Counted from the first letter of the stretch, positions 24,111 through 35,371 are shown. The stretch is 64,000 nucleotides of DNA from Branchinecta lynchi (GCA_023053575.1 JAKZAP010000001.1:28476533-28540532), one strand, 5' to 3'. The notes: generated by a model from the sequence alone, not told the origin. Numbers and translations are program-made.

Positions 24111-26459
24111 GCTGTGGTTTATTTCCTAGTTTCTTGTAATCAAAAAGAAATTAAAAAAAGAAAAGTCATGGCTACTTGCTTACGTAAAGACGGTATTTCA
24201 ACACGGGACTAGCTAAGACAAATAAAACTGAAATTAGTTTGAATATAATTTAGAAAACTTTAATACTGAATCGTCGTGGCCAGTTCAGGACCATAATGAT
24301 CCAAGATTTAATTTGACTCGACGTGAGGGTAGTGATTATTTAGGAAAACCATACTTTTCCGATATGGAAGAAATTGGTTTCTAAGAAAACATTCTTCTGA
24401 TGAATCCACAAGCAGTTCCCTGTGTTTTTCCTTCTTTCTCTCAGAAAATTGATTCCCGAGCTTGAAAACAATATGGTAAAAAGTAGCAATATAGGGATGG
24501 AAAGGGAATTGGAAAGTTTTGATGAATATAAATTCATTTATTATTACATTTGGCGTTAAGCTTTCAGCTTGTCGTGCTAAAACTGTTGTGTGAAATTAGT
24601 TGTGTGAAAACACAAAAAATAATGAAGGTCGGGAAACTTCAGTTTAAATTTTTCAGCAACATGATTATAGGGAGAAGTTTTGAACAAAAAATAGAGATAT
24701 CTTAATTTTTTTAATTTAAAACTTGGAAAGAGAAGAGAAACCTATAGTCGTTTCGGAATATCTTGAGAACAATAACAATACTAATCATGACGATCAAAGA
24801 AAACTTTCAGATTATTATTTGAAGGCCTACACGATCTTTCTTTTATCTTTTTTACTGAAGTTCTGCCCTTCGGCAGTGCGCCATAAATTCTTCACTCATT
24901 CATTCATTCAAATAACATGTTCTGATTTCGTTTGTACTTTTACACACAGTTTGGTTGTTTAATACGGAGAGTGTTGATTCATTTGCTATATTAGTGAGAT
25001 TATCGTGTCATTTTTTTGTTCTTACAATCTCTCTGTTTTTGATCGAACGATGCGTCAAAGATATATTTTACATTATAAGATTCTTGGACTGAACTGTATG
25101 CCGTAATCTGTTTAGCTTGCACTTATATTCTCTTGATTTTTTCTCTGATTCGCTATCAGAATGGGTCGATTTAGTAACTCTTAATTCTGAGTAATATTAG
25201 CTAGTTTCAATTTATGTAGAAAGGAAGAAGTAGTGTTAATAGCATCCATTTCTAACGACTGGTAATGGTTTCTCTTCCATTTTCTGCCTTGTTAATTAGC
25301 TCCTTTAATGATGCAATCAGTTTGGACTTAACTTTTTGAAAAGTGGAAACGTAGACATGGGAGATTGCAGGAGCGCTTCGAGGCCCGAGGACGAAATTTG
25401 TTGCTTTACTTTAGTTCCCATCGGGAAACTGTGGCCAAAACCCTGACGACATGGTCGGAATAATAAATAGATGTCGGCAAGAACTTTCAAACAAGTCCAA
25501 CTCACTAAATGCTGCATTAGACGATTTGCAATGGCCGTTTGTCAACTCCGATTATTACGAATTCTCCTTGTGGCAGACCTGCAGACAAATTGTGAAAACT
25601 TCTGACTTTTCTGGCATCTAAGGGGGGAAATCTGGCTATTTGACGGACTTCAATCAGGCAAAGAAAGACGAAGCAGTGAGTAAAGTTTGGAGAGAAAAAA
25701 ATTTCGCACTCGCTTCCTGATCATGAAACAAATCCTCTATCATTCCAGAGTTTGTTAGTTTGACGAAATTTATTGTTTAATGCACATATTTGGGACTTCA
25801 AAACTGCAAGACTATTCTAGAATAAAAGAAAAACTTGGGGAAGTTAATGTAAACTCGCAAATTTCGCCGTGGCTGTCCAGTTAGGCATTCAAGCACATTC
25901 CTGACCGAAGCGATACTTGCTCAATCCAGATCCAAAGTCTTGGATAACTGAAACGGGTTTAATAAATATAAGAAATAAAAATAAAGTTGCTTCGAATTGA
26001 GCCTTGATAGATAAAATTTAGCTATATAGTTATTACTTTTCCAACTTTTTCTATTTCCATAAAAGAAACGTACTCGAAAGAAAAGAAAAGTTGCTGTGAA
26101 TACTTTTTGACGAGCCTTGATAAAGTTTTCCTAGTTTTTGCTGCTCCAAACTCTTTTATTCTTTAAAATCATTTTCCCTCGCTGTTCTTTTTGTGAGTTG
26201 GGCGTAAGAAATAATGATGGCGCTGACATTGTTTTGTGTGAAAATATACTTTTCTGCCGTGAAAAGTCCTTCTGCGAACGATTTTCGACCACTCAGTCTC
26301 TGTACTACATCTCTCGTGAAGCTTTCCATCTATGTCCACACGGAGACACAAATGAGGAATTTGGCGTAGCTTATACGTGAAATATTCCCTTTTTATTTAT
26401 CTATTATCAGAAAACTCATTACGGAACAGCACCAATCAGAGATCGTGTGGTAGAGAAAT
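24111..26459. other. Intron sequence, 2.3 kb with no recognised feature
   Basis: The longest stretch without a recognised repeat. ORFs are short, overlapping and without family resemblance. Confidence 0.5.
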
Positions 26460-26530
26460 TACTCATATTATACGGGACAAAGAAGGGAAGGCACGGTGCA
26501 GGCGGAAAGAGTAGGCTAGTAAAAGGAGGT
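26460..26530 (+). repeat. C-family one-ended fragment
   Basis: GAAGGGAAGGCACGGTGCAG and GGCTAGTAAAAGGAGG match C interiors; no second end is found. Confidence 0.4.
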
Positions 26531-26559
26531 AATGCTACTGAATCAATGAATTATTTATT

Positions 26560-27588
26560 GGGATCCCAAAACGTAAGTGGAGGGATACCTATGACATCGC
26601 AAAAATGTCCGTCTGTCCGTCTGTCTGTAAGTACGATAACTATCGAAGGGAAGGAGATATTCTGATGAAACTTGGTGTGAGTGATTCATTGGGTCAAGGG
26701 TAAGGTCAAGTTCGTTGATGGGCTCTGTAGCCCTACATTTAGGGGTGGGGGTTCAAATTAAGGGACAAACTAAGTATTTTAAACAACTAATGCGATGGTC
26801 GATTATGGAAGAAATTCTGAGCACAATAGTGAAAACCATTTTCTCGCCGGACAAGTAGTTCGTCTGGAATCGGGCAAAAACCGGAAAGTTGGTTAAAAGT
26901 AAAAGTTTTATTGAAGTTGATTAAATGTTCGGTCTAGAGGTAAGAAGACATGCTAAACACCAAGGTGAAAAGCATTTTCTCGCCGGACGAGGAGTTCGTC
27001 CGGAATCCGGCAAAAACCGGAAAGATGGTTAAAAGTAAAAGTTTCATTTGAAGTTGATTAAATGATCAATTTAGGGGTAAGAAGGCATTTCGAGTTCGAT
27101 AGTGAAAACCATTTTCTCGCCGAACAACTAGTTCGCCCGGAATCTGGCCAAAACCGGAAACTTTTTTAAAAGCAAAAGTTTGATTAGATGACAGATTAAG
27201 GGGTAGGATTGTATATGACAATCGTTTTTACCCGGACATATAATGAGTCCGGAATCCGGTTGTAACCGGAATTTTTGTTCAGTCAAAGTTATATTTAAAG
27301 TTGATTAGATGTTGATTTGATGGAGATACGCTGGATTCGTTTCTGAATTTTCTTTTTTTGCTGGACTACTAGTTCGCTCGGAATTCAGGCGAAACCGGAA
27401 ACTTGGCAGAAGTAAAGCAGGAAGTCTTGGTCAGTACCGTCAAAATAGATACGGCTTATAGAGGTATATCTGAACTTGGTTTTCTCTGATGATTAGCCTG
27501 GCGGACACTGGATCTGGCGAAGCCAAGACCCAATTGTCTGAATCAAACATTATATTTTTGGGATCCCATCGACACCTTTGGTCTTGTT
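26560..27588 (+). repeat. A-family element (well preserved)
   Basis: The 5' end GGGATCCCAAAA and the 3' TTTTTGGGATCCC are a perfect 12-bp inverted pair, followed by the conserved ATCGACACCTTTGGTCTTGT. Confidence 0.85.
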
Positions 27589-27733
27589 TGGTCTTGTAAA
27601 AACATAAAACAAATGAAACGAACACACAATTTCAAAGAAGTTGAATCACAAACCAGAACTAAGCTAACGGGGAGAAGAACATAACGACCAGTCGAACGAC
27701 ATATTATCGACGACAGATTTTCGAGTGTCAGTA

Positions 27734-28118
27734 AACTGTCAGAAGTTTCAGAACAGATAGCGTATAACACTTTCAAGAATAACACCTTTTCACTTGGAAA
27801 TAAAGTGTTATGACCAATTAAGTTTACACTAGTTCGAGCCTAGATCTCCAACAACACCTTCAATTGGTAAAAATACTAACGGGACCCAAAAGAAACATAA
27901 CAGATAACATCCCAAAGTGTTATCGGTTGAAACCGCACAACCTTCTGTTGTCGTTATGTAACTTCTGACAGTGTAGTATTTTTACCTATTGAAGGTGTTG
28001 TTGGAGATCTAGGCACGAAATAGTATAAACTTAATTGGTCATAACACTTTATTTCTAAGTTAAAAGGTGTTATTCTTGAAAGTGTTATGCGCAGTCTGTT
28101 ATGAAACTTCTGACAGTG
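27734..28118. mobile_element. D-family MITE with inverted partial duplication
   Basis: The first part (to ~27980) matches the 54512 copy; the second is the inverted left half. Outer ends are ACTGTCAGAAGTTTC and GAAACTTCTGACAGTG. Inner arms include AATAACACCTTTTCACTTGG and its mate. Confidence 0.8.
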
Positions 28119-28957
28119 TAGTGTGCTACATGCAAGTCAAAATCAGGAGGTATTTGAAATGCGTGGAACGTATGCAACGTAGTTTTTTTAAGCATACTGT
28201 GCAGTCCAGCACGAAGTTTGCAGTGTATAGCTTCCCGAGTCCTTGCCTGTTATACCCCGAACGGTTTGGCATAGTTTTACTATAACGGAAACGGATTCCG
28301 CAAGCATTCAAACTCAAATTCTTTTGTTTTCAAAACAGCAAGATGCCAAAAATTTGTTTTCTTGTCAAGATGGGCCAAAATCTGGTCATAACTCAAAACA
28401 GAGCAGTGATCAGACAAACTAATGTAGTAAGATGTTTCTTCTACTACACGAAAGTAGGCACGAAACTGCGTTCATCACCTTCAGGCTGTAATTGCGGGAT
28501 ACTCAACCACTGACTGTGCGAGGGGGGCTAGGTCTATCAGCCGAGAACAAGGAAGGAAATGTATTTCGGAGAATTGGGAGTTCCAGCAGGGATTTCCGAA
28601 CTTCTCGTATGGGTTTTGCGGATGTAGAGATAAAGTCTTAAGTTGGAGATCCTCAACTTTTTGGAAACTCTTTTCGATGCAATTACTAAGGTTCTATCTT
28701 GAATTTCTTCCAACGAGTCAGATTACAGGAAGGACGGACCGAAGTGCCGGACAAGACAGGAATACTCTAGAAGTGGACGGATAAAAGCCGACTAAAGGAG
28801 GATGAGATGTATGGAAAGAATAACTTCAAAGTGCTGAAAGTACAGTTCCCAAATTTCCGCTCTTATGGTCTCAGCTTGCTTTTGCTAACATAGATCAGGG
28901 GGAATAAGCACTCATGGCTTACAAGTAATTTAATTACTAACCGACCACAGTAATTAA

Positions 28958-29229
28958 ATTTCTTCAACATTTTGGAAAGCTGGAAAGAGGCTAGTTTCGA
29001 CGGTTAAGTGTAAAAAGAGGAAACACCGCACGAATCCACGACGGTCAAAGCCGCAAAAGCAAAAACTCACTCAAAAGAGATTGACAGCGCAAAAAAATTC
29101 AAAAATTAATCCCGCTACAGACAAATATCGCGACATGGCTAAATCTGCGACGGTCATTCTACTGGACATAATTCATCAACTGTCCACAACAAAGGACAAG
29201 GGAAATATTGATGCGAAAGTAAGAGTACT
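28958..29229 (+). CDS. Candidate exon, unrecognised basic protein (uncertain)
   Basis: A stop-free frame reads ISSTFWKAGKRLVSTV, then a Lys/Arg-rich stretch, then DKYRDMAKSATVILLDIIHQ and TTKDKGNIDAK, followed by a good donor GTAAGAGT. The last part looks like an amphipathic helical segment. I do not recognise it and see no clear acceptor or partner exon. A-rich sequence can give Lys-rich ORFs by chance. If real, it is a plus-strand gene inside the 24-kb intron of the minus-strand gene. Confidence 0.2.
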
Positions 29230-29811
29230 ATATTTACTTCTTTTGTATCAATGCTGTAGTCAAAACTCCTGACAAAAAAGCTATCACCCCATCACAGTTT
29301 CGATGCAGCTTAGCTTCCGTTCGAGTCCCTGTCCTGCACACGCCAACAGAACATAACACGCCGACGATGAAAAATGTTGGTCCTGCAGCATTGTTTTAAG
29401 TATTCACGAGTTTTAAGTCATTTCTTCGTTCCATTCACAATAATATAAGAGAAGCTCATTTCATCTAGGATCCATTTTATCTAGGGAACGAATCAAAACG
29501 GGAACGGAACAGAAGGGCATGGTGCATGAGGAACGAGTAATAAAAAAAGGAAACTCTTACTGAAAATGGGAATGACTAGAATCGAGAACATTGCACCATC
29601 AGGAACACTACGGAAAGGGGGAGTGTCGATCCTTCTTTTAGTAGCTTATTCGGGCGGTGTCCTTCTGTATTGCCTTGGTGAGGAATGTCACGAAAACGGC
29701 CCTTTTTGTAATTCTATTTTAATTTCTATTTGAAAAGTAACACTGTTTGCCAAAAATAAATGGCATTCCTAATACAGCAACATGGAACCAAAAACAAAAA
29801 AAGAGGGATCG

Positions 29812-30328
29812 CACTGTCAGATAACTCGAGGATGTGCGGTTTCAACAGATAATGCGTAACAGATAACGCTTCGGATGTTATCTATTGTGTTTGAAAATGT
29901 TATGCATAAATGAATGAATGAATGAATGAAGGTATTCCCAAAAAAAGGCCCCACGGGCCATAGCGGGACAAAATATAAAAATAAACAAGCACTCCAACTG
30001 CAATGTACCAGTCTAAGTATTCAACACTCCAACTCCTACTTCTAATAACTAAATAACTACATGCATAAGAATATAATAATATAATGTAATGCATAACAAG
30101 CTTTGTTAGGAAGAGCCAAAAAAGAATCTACTGATTTTATTCCTTATCGTAATGATGTCGGAAACTCAGCAGATACTTTTTGGCGATTTTTCGGTTCTTC
30201 CTAATGGTAACGCTGATTATGGACAACATTTTGAAAAACAACAGATAACATCCGAAGTGTTATCTGTTACGTAATAACTGCTGAAACCGCGCATCCTCGT
30301 GTTATCTGTTATGAAACTTCTGACAGTG
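29812..30328. mobile_element. D-family MITE, interrupted by a LINE tail
   Basis: CACTGTCAGATAAC at the left and CTTCTGACAGTG at the right, with GATAACAGATAAC-type subterminal repeats. The inner sequence GTTATGCATAA is split by 29908-30110. Confidence 0.8.
29908..30110 (-). mobile_element. LINE 3' end with (ATTC)n tail
   Basis: A GAATGAATGAATGAATGAAG run, then GGCCCCACGGGCCATAGCGG. On the minus strand this is a non-LTR 3' UTR ending in an ATTC repeat. Related ends are at 13857-13968 and 9640-9680. Confidence 0.6.
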
Positions 30329-30839
30329 CTTTCGTTCCCGTTTTTAGTACTTGTTCCTCCTGTAACAAGGAACCAAGCATTAAACAACAGGCGCCAGTAG
30401 TTTCTAAGAAAAAGTCTTTTCCGTTTTTAATACTTGCTCATCCCACAACAAAGAACCAGGAGTCAAAAAGCAACGCGAAGCCCGTCGTTCCCGTCTTTAA
30501 TATTTGTTGTTCTGTCAACAAGGAACGAAGTTTCAGCGAACACGGCCGCTTGTCGTGCGTGAGTTTACTCGAGTAAAGAAGGAACACGAGTCCTGGAACA
30601 GTGATTCTGTTCCGGATCTGAAACTCGTGTTCAAACAAGCTACTAATAGACGTGACGTCAGAGCAACGTTCCCCCTCTTAGCAGCGTTTCTCCTGGTCCG
30701 CGTTCCCGATTTCAGTTTCCCGTCTTTATACGCGTTTCCATTTTTTTCACACCGTTCCCTTCCGTTCCATTCCCGTTTTAATCGGTCCCTAGTTAAAACG
30801 GACTCTATAGAAAAAATGGGATTCTCTTATATGTGGCAC

Positions 30840-31030
30840 GAAGGAAACGGAGATAACAGTTGCATTTTTGCAGATACCATGGCATCTGATACCACGGTCT
30901 AAAGTTGTTTTTGCAGACATCGGGCTATCTGATATCACGCTCAAAAGGCGTGTTTAATCACCGTGGTATCTGGCCATCTACCGTGGTATCTGATATTCAG
31001 ATACCACGGTCTGACCGTTGTGACTCATCA
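30840..31030. repeat. Palindromic block of GATACCACGG words (I family)
   Basis: TACCGTGGTATCTGATATTC and GATATTCAGATACCACGG face each other. Similar words recur at 56985-57312. Confidence 0.6.
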
Positions 31031-31110
31031 TAGTATCTGAAAAAGTCATCTCACTGTCATCAATTTTTGTCAGATAGAAGTTCGGCACTTAGTGATGTGA
31101 CAGAACATCA

Positions 31111-32170
31111 GATCCCAAAACGTAAGTGGAGGGATACCTATGGCATCGCAAAAATGTCCGTATGTCCGTCTGACAGTCTGTCCGTCTGTCTGTTAGTACG
31201 ATAACTCTCGAAGGGAGTGACATATTTTGATGAAACTTGGTGTGAGGATTCATTGGGTCAAGGGTAAGAACAGACTCGTCGATGGGCTCTGTAGTCCTAC
31301 ATTTAGGGGTGGGGGAGGGGGTTCAAATTAAGAGACAAACAAAATATTTTTAAACAGCTAATTTGATAGTCGATTATCGGGTAAGAAAGCATGCTTAGCA
31401 CGATAGTGAAAACTATTTTCTCGCCGGACAAGTAGTTCGTCCGGAATCCGGTAAAAGCCGCAAAGGTGGTTAAAAGTAAAAGTTTTATTTAAAGTTGATT
31501 AAATGTTCGATTTAGGGGTAAAGAGACATGCTGGTCACGATGGTGAAGACCATTTTCTCGCCGGACAAGTAGTTCGTCCGGAATCCGGGAAAAAGCGGAA
31601 AGTTGGTTAAAAGTAAAAGTTTCATCTGAAGTTGATTAAATGTTCGACTTAGGGGTAAAAAGACATACTGAACACGATGATGAAAACCATTTTCTCGAAA
31701 GACAACTAGTTGGCCCGGAATCCGGCCAAATTTGGAAAATTTGTTAAAAGCAGAAGTTTGATGGATTAAAGATTAAGGGGTAAGAAGAGAGGCTGAGTCT
31801 GTATATGACAATCATTTTTTGCCCAGACATATAATTGGAACCGGAATTTTCTTAAGTCAAAGTTTTATTTAAAGTTGATTAGATGTTCTTTATAGGGATA
31901 AGGAGATACGCTGAATTCGTTTCTGAATTTTTCTTTTTCTGCTGGACTAGTAGTTCGCTCGGAATTCGGGCGAGACCGGAAACTTGGCTGAAGCAAAGCA
32001 GGAAGTCTCGGCCAGTATCGTCAAACTAGATATGGCTTATAGAGGTATATATGAGCTTTTTTTGTCTCTGATGATTAGCCTGGCGAAGACTGGATCTGGC
32101 GAAGACAATACCCAATTGTCTAAATCAAATATTAGACTTTTGGGATCCCATCGACACCTTTGGTCTTGTT
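31111..32170 (+). repeat. A-family element
   Basis: Collinear with the 26560 copy, with a 3' TTTTGGGATCCC end. It lies next to palindromic MITE-like sequences at 30840-31030 and 32199-32268. Confidence 0.85.
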
Positions 32171-32198
32171 CTTTTGGGATGACATCGAAAAGCACAAT

Positions 32199-32268
32199 TT
32201 CGGCAATTGTCGTTTTTGCAGAGCAGCCGTGTCTCAGATACGACGGTAACTGCAAAAACGACTAATTG
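32199..32268. repeat. 70-bp mini-foldback
   Basis: GCAATTGTCGTTTTTGCAG and CTGCAAAAACGACTAATTGC are inverted around ~30 bp. Confidence 0.75.
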
Positions 32269-32492
32269 CAGATTCAGTAACACGGACTCACTTACTTAGC
32301 CGATTTTCCTCACCAACGAGTTTCCTGACAAATGATATCGTCGGAAGCGAACAAGAGCTTAATCTGCCACTTAAAGAATGCTCATCAGTGCTAACATAAA
32401 CATCAGCAAGGTGCCATGGGGGTAATATAAGTTTCAAATTTCAAATATATTGGATGGAAAGATTAGAGTGAATCAGTAATATAAGGAAGAAT

Positions 32493-32540
32493 TGATCTAG
32501 ATCGATCTACCATGTGGTAGTGGTAGATCGATCTACCATG
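32493..32540. repeat. GATCGATCTACCA hairpin
   Basis: GATCGATCTACCA followed by TGGTAGATCGATC. Confidence 0.8.
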
Positions 32541-32549
32541 CAACTGCAT

Positions 32550-32642
32550 AGTGTATATATGTGTTTTGTTTATTTTCTTTATTTTCGTCATTTACTCCGC
32601 CTTTTCAAAATGGCGGGTCATAAATAAATTACTTACTTACTA
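32550..32642 (+). mobile_element. Retroposon 3' end with (ACTT)n tail
   Basis: Second copy of the 5614-5710 terminus, ending at the same tetranucleotide tail. Confidence 0.55.
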
Positions 32643-33129
32643 GTGCCGTTGGGGTGGATCAAATAACTGGAATTTTTAAATCCAAGAAAAGCAACGGATG
32701 AAAGGATTAGGGACCTAAAGTGAAGCAGCAGTATAGGTAAGAGGTGTCTTTTAAGTGTGACTCATCTACCAACTGCTTCAAATCTTGCGTGGGTAAACTA
32801 AATCCCGAATAACTTCTGTCGTGATTACATGCTGCTTGGCTACTGTCTTTCGGCTTGAAGCTCCAAACATTCGGAATTTCCAAATTATGAGCTCCCTTGT
32901 AAAATACAATCGATCCCTGTAACCTTGGGCAACCTTAGTTAGAGCTTCGAAAGCTATTTTGCAGAAGTGAGAGACACCGGTTGTTGTGCGACAAAGGATA
33001 ACTGAGTTTGAAGGAGTTAATTGATGCGGCAGAAAACGGGGAGAAACCATACACCATGCCACAGAAATGACTACTGTTTACACTACTGTGTTTTTTTCCT
33101 GCGTAGTCGGAACACCAGCCAACTTTATT

Positions 33130-33302
33130 GGGATCGAGTAATAAGGAGGCACGAGCAATAAGAATAGATCAGCAAGTAGTAACAAGTAAGTGAGAGTTCG
33201 CAATGCCAGAGGCTAAAAGAAGACAGGTACTGCCCCTCACTTTGAAATTTAATACTCATGCCTCCTACACCATGTCCTGACGTGCCTCTTTTTAGTCGAA
33301 CC
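33130..33302. mobile_element. C-family element (173 bp), 9-bp duplication
   Basis: Ends GGGATCGAGTAATAAGGAGG and CCTCTTTTTAGTCGAACC. Flanks AACTTTATT and AACTTTGTT. Confidence 0.75.
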
Positions 33303-33407
33303 AACTTTGTTCACAACCAAGAAAAGCTTCAAGGGTCTTATATGACAACAAGTCCGTCAGTCCCACTTGCTCACAAATATCCGGTGGACCTTGCTGTATA
33401 TACTAGG

Positions 33408-34337
33408 CAGCGGTTCCAAGCCGGTGGTCCGCTTCGAAAAAGGGGCACATGTACCCTTGCTCGGGGTACGCCAAGGTCCCAGAATCAATTTACTCTTTAG
33501 CTTTGGACTCTCGCCACACTGTTTTTTTGTGTTCTTGTGACTCAATTTCACTACTGTCTTCAAGACCAGTTGCCCTCAGTTCACTCTTTGAAAACCAGGA
33601 CTGGCTCTGCAGATTCGCCTATCTTGAGGATGTTTTCGGCAAACTGAATCTCTCAATGCAAGGTCTCTCAAAACGTCTGCTTTCATCAAGAAATTCGTCA
33701 AGTTCTGGTTTAAAAGATTTAGAGAAATGGCGTAAGTGTCTTTCTGACCCTTGACAAGTTTTCGGACGATAATGAAATCTTAACACAATTTGGGATTGTG
33801 TCCTGGAAAATCTGATAAGGTTGCGTGAACTTGTTTTGTATTTATTGTACAACCCAGTAGAGCTCAGGACTGGATCCAAAATTTGTCGAGTGGAATCATG
33901 ATCTCCAGCTCCGGTCTTAGTGACAAGCTTATAGGAAATTTGATTTGAACTTGCAACTGATCATTCCTTAGAAATGAAAGTCTGTTTTATTGCCAATCGG
34001 ACCTTAGCGAAGTCTCATTTCTGGCAAGTGTCTCTGATCAAAGCCAAACGCAAAAACAGGCTGAATGCAAAAAAAAATCTTATTACTGCCGACATTGCCC
34101 TTAGTGATATCGAGCTAATATCTGACAAGATTTAGCTACCAATGTCCCATTTATATTTTGCATATTTTTACAAATTTATACAATATAATTCAGGACAATA
34201 ATTATCTTCTTTTTGACGTGCTGACCTTACTAAAAAAAATAGTAAAACAATTATTCTACAGGATGCGGGGGTACGCAACCTTTTTGAACCTTGATTTGGA
34301 GAAATCGGTACGGAAAAGGTCGGGAATTACTCCACTA
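33408..34337. mobile_element. Degenerate hAT (Charlie-type) transposon remnant
   Basis: The left end CAGCGGTTCCAAGCCGGTGG followed by TCCGC resembles hAT/Charlie terminal sequence. The right end near 34312-34336 has GTACGGAAAAGGTCGGGAAT then TACTCCACT, its counterpart. A transposase fragment lies between them. The target duplication is not clear. Confidence 0.55.
33581..33754 (+). pseudogene. hAT (ZBED/FAM200-like) transposase fragment
   Basis: The reading frame gives LFENQDWLCRFAYLEDVFGK, LNLSMQGLSK and LEKWRKCL, then a stop. In Charlie-type hAT transposases and their domesticated ZBED5/FAM200 relatives, this stretch reads FL---WL--LAYLADIF--LN-LN-SLQG and later K--LW. It lies in the C-terminal half of the transposase, before the dimerisation region. 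The zinc finger and catalytic acidic residues are missing and flanking frames are broken, so it is a dead remnant. It lies in the 24-kb intron, antisense to the host gene. Confidence 0.65.
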
Positions 34338-34490
34338 GAGTTTAGAGCTTAAGTACGTTAGCCATGTTGTGATACGCCTTTTCGAATGAAAACATGGCAA
34401 ATTGTTAGCAAAAAATAGATGCATATCTATTCCTTCAGCCCAAACTGACTGCGAATCATCTTTAATAGTGGAAAACGGATACTTCAAAAT

Positions 34491-34516
34491 GAACTTGTGG
34501 AAAAAGCCACAAGTTC
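34491..34516. repeat. Short hairpin (10-bp arms)
   Basis: GAACTTGTGG and CCACAAGTTC are separated by six bases, 24 bp before the hammerhead-like motif of copy 5. Confidence 0.7.
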
Positions 34517-34539
34517 ATTCTTCCAACTTGAGCGGCTTT

Positions 34540-34583
34540 GAGCCTGAAGAGGACCCTTGCCAAGAAGGGCCGAAATATAGCTC
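34540..34583 (+). ncRNA. Hammerhead-ribozyme-like motif (L-family copy 5)
   Basis: This 44-nt stretch fits a hammerhead core. Helix I 5' strand GAGC is followed by CTGAAGA (consensus CUGANGA) and helix II GGACCCTT/AAGGGCC with loop GCCAAG. Then come GAAA, TATA and the helix I 3' strand GCTC, giving a predicted UA cut site before GCTC. Helix III is almost absent (one A-U pair at most), as in minimal hammerheads that may act as dimers. Hammerheads are known in Penelope-like elements and small circular retrozymes; membership here is inference. Confidence 0.55.
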
Positions 34584-34798
34584 TAATGAAATGTAGCTGA
34601 CGTATTAGTTTTGCATTGTCAAACGTGACTCGCAGCCAGCTTGGGCTGGAGGAATATCTATCACCGAAGTACGGAACTTCAAATCGCCCAGACATGCCAC
34701 CGACAAGTATCCATCTTAGCTGGAAAGAAGAAGAGATGTGTGGTTCAAAACTAAAATGCATTTTTTTATTAAATTTCATTTTCCCGCTTGAGCGACCT

Positions 34799-34842
34799 GA
34801 GCCTGAAGAAGACCCTTGCCAAGAATTACCGAAATGCAGCTC
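34799..34842 (+). ncRNA. Hammerhead-ribozyme-like motif (L-family copy 6)
   Basis: Same layout 259 bp downstream of copy 5: GAGC, CTGAAGA, AGACCCTT, loop GCCAAG, AATTACC, GAAA, TGCA, GCTC. Core and helix I are kept, but the 3' strand of helix II has decayed (AATTACC for AAGGGCC), so it is probably inactive. Confidence 0.45.
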
Positions 34843-35054
34843 TAAGAAAATGAAGCTGACGCATCCGTTTTCCATTGTCAAATATGCTCTCAACCTTAAA
34901 GGCACAGAAAACTTGACTACGCAACTTTCGGCCATCAAACCGACCTGGGGGACTTGGATAAAGATACAAGGACTTACTGTCGACAGGACCCCCCTTCTTT
35001 GTTATCTCAAACCCCCTCCTTAGTGTTCCCAGAGCTAGCTGGCTTATGCACTGT

Positions 35055-35145
35055 AAAAGTTCGCCGTTGGCCGTGTTTCGGCCATAGTATCGGGGTAGTA
35101 GTCAAGAGGTCGTGCATTCGATTCCTACTCCCGGCACACAAACCT
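35055..35145 (+). repeat. Possible tRNA-derived SINE remnant
   Basis: GTCGTGCATTCGATTCCTAC followed by TCCCGGCACA resembles a tRNA B box and T-arm. A convincing A box is not visible, so only the 3' half may be present. Confidence 0.3.
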
Positions 35146-35371
35146 TTTGCTTTTTTTTCTACTAACTCAAAAGTCGAATTCTTGGAAACTGCCCGGAAAC
35201 TGCAATGGTTGTAACGAGAATTTTTCTTACTCTCAATATCGACTCAGGGTACATTTTTGATATGTCAGCTAGCTCCCCGGTCAAGTTTGAGTCAAGCTTT
35301 CTGTTCCTTTAACGTCTGGAAAGCGGAGATCAGTTCTCGAGAGAGTGAGTAAGTTGTCAGTGTTGGCTTAC

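Larger units (their letters stand above)
29484..30789. mobile_element. C-family element with nested D MITE and LINE tail
   Basis: Ends GGGAACGAATCAAAACGGG and CCCGTTTTAATCGGTCCC. The interior carries GGAACAAGTA-type motifs shared with the 22865 and 48620 copies. A D element (29812-30328) is inserted, itself hit by a LINE 3' end. No clear duplication remains. Confidence 0.65.

Noticed and set aside
30504..30902. 132-codon plus-strand ORF
   Set aside because: It lies within C-family repeat sequence and runs out of its end; the composition follows the repeat and no domain is recognised.
34462..34938. 158-codon minus-strand ORF
   Set aside because: It spans two copies of the L repeat antisense to the hammerhead-like motifs. 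No family resemblance.
35055..35145. Functional tRNA gene
   Set aside because: Only a B-box-like half is visible. No acceptor stem or A box could be built around it.
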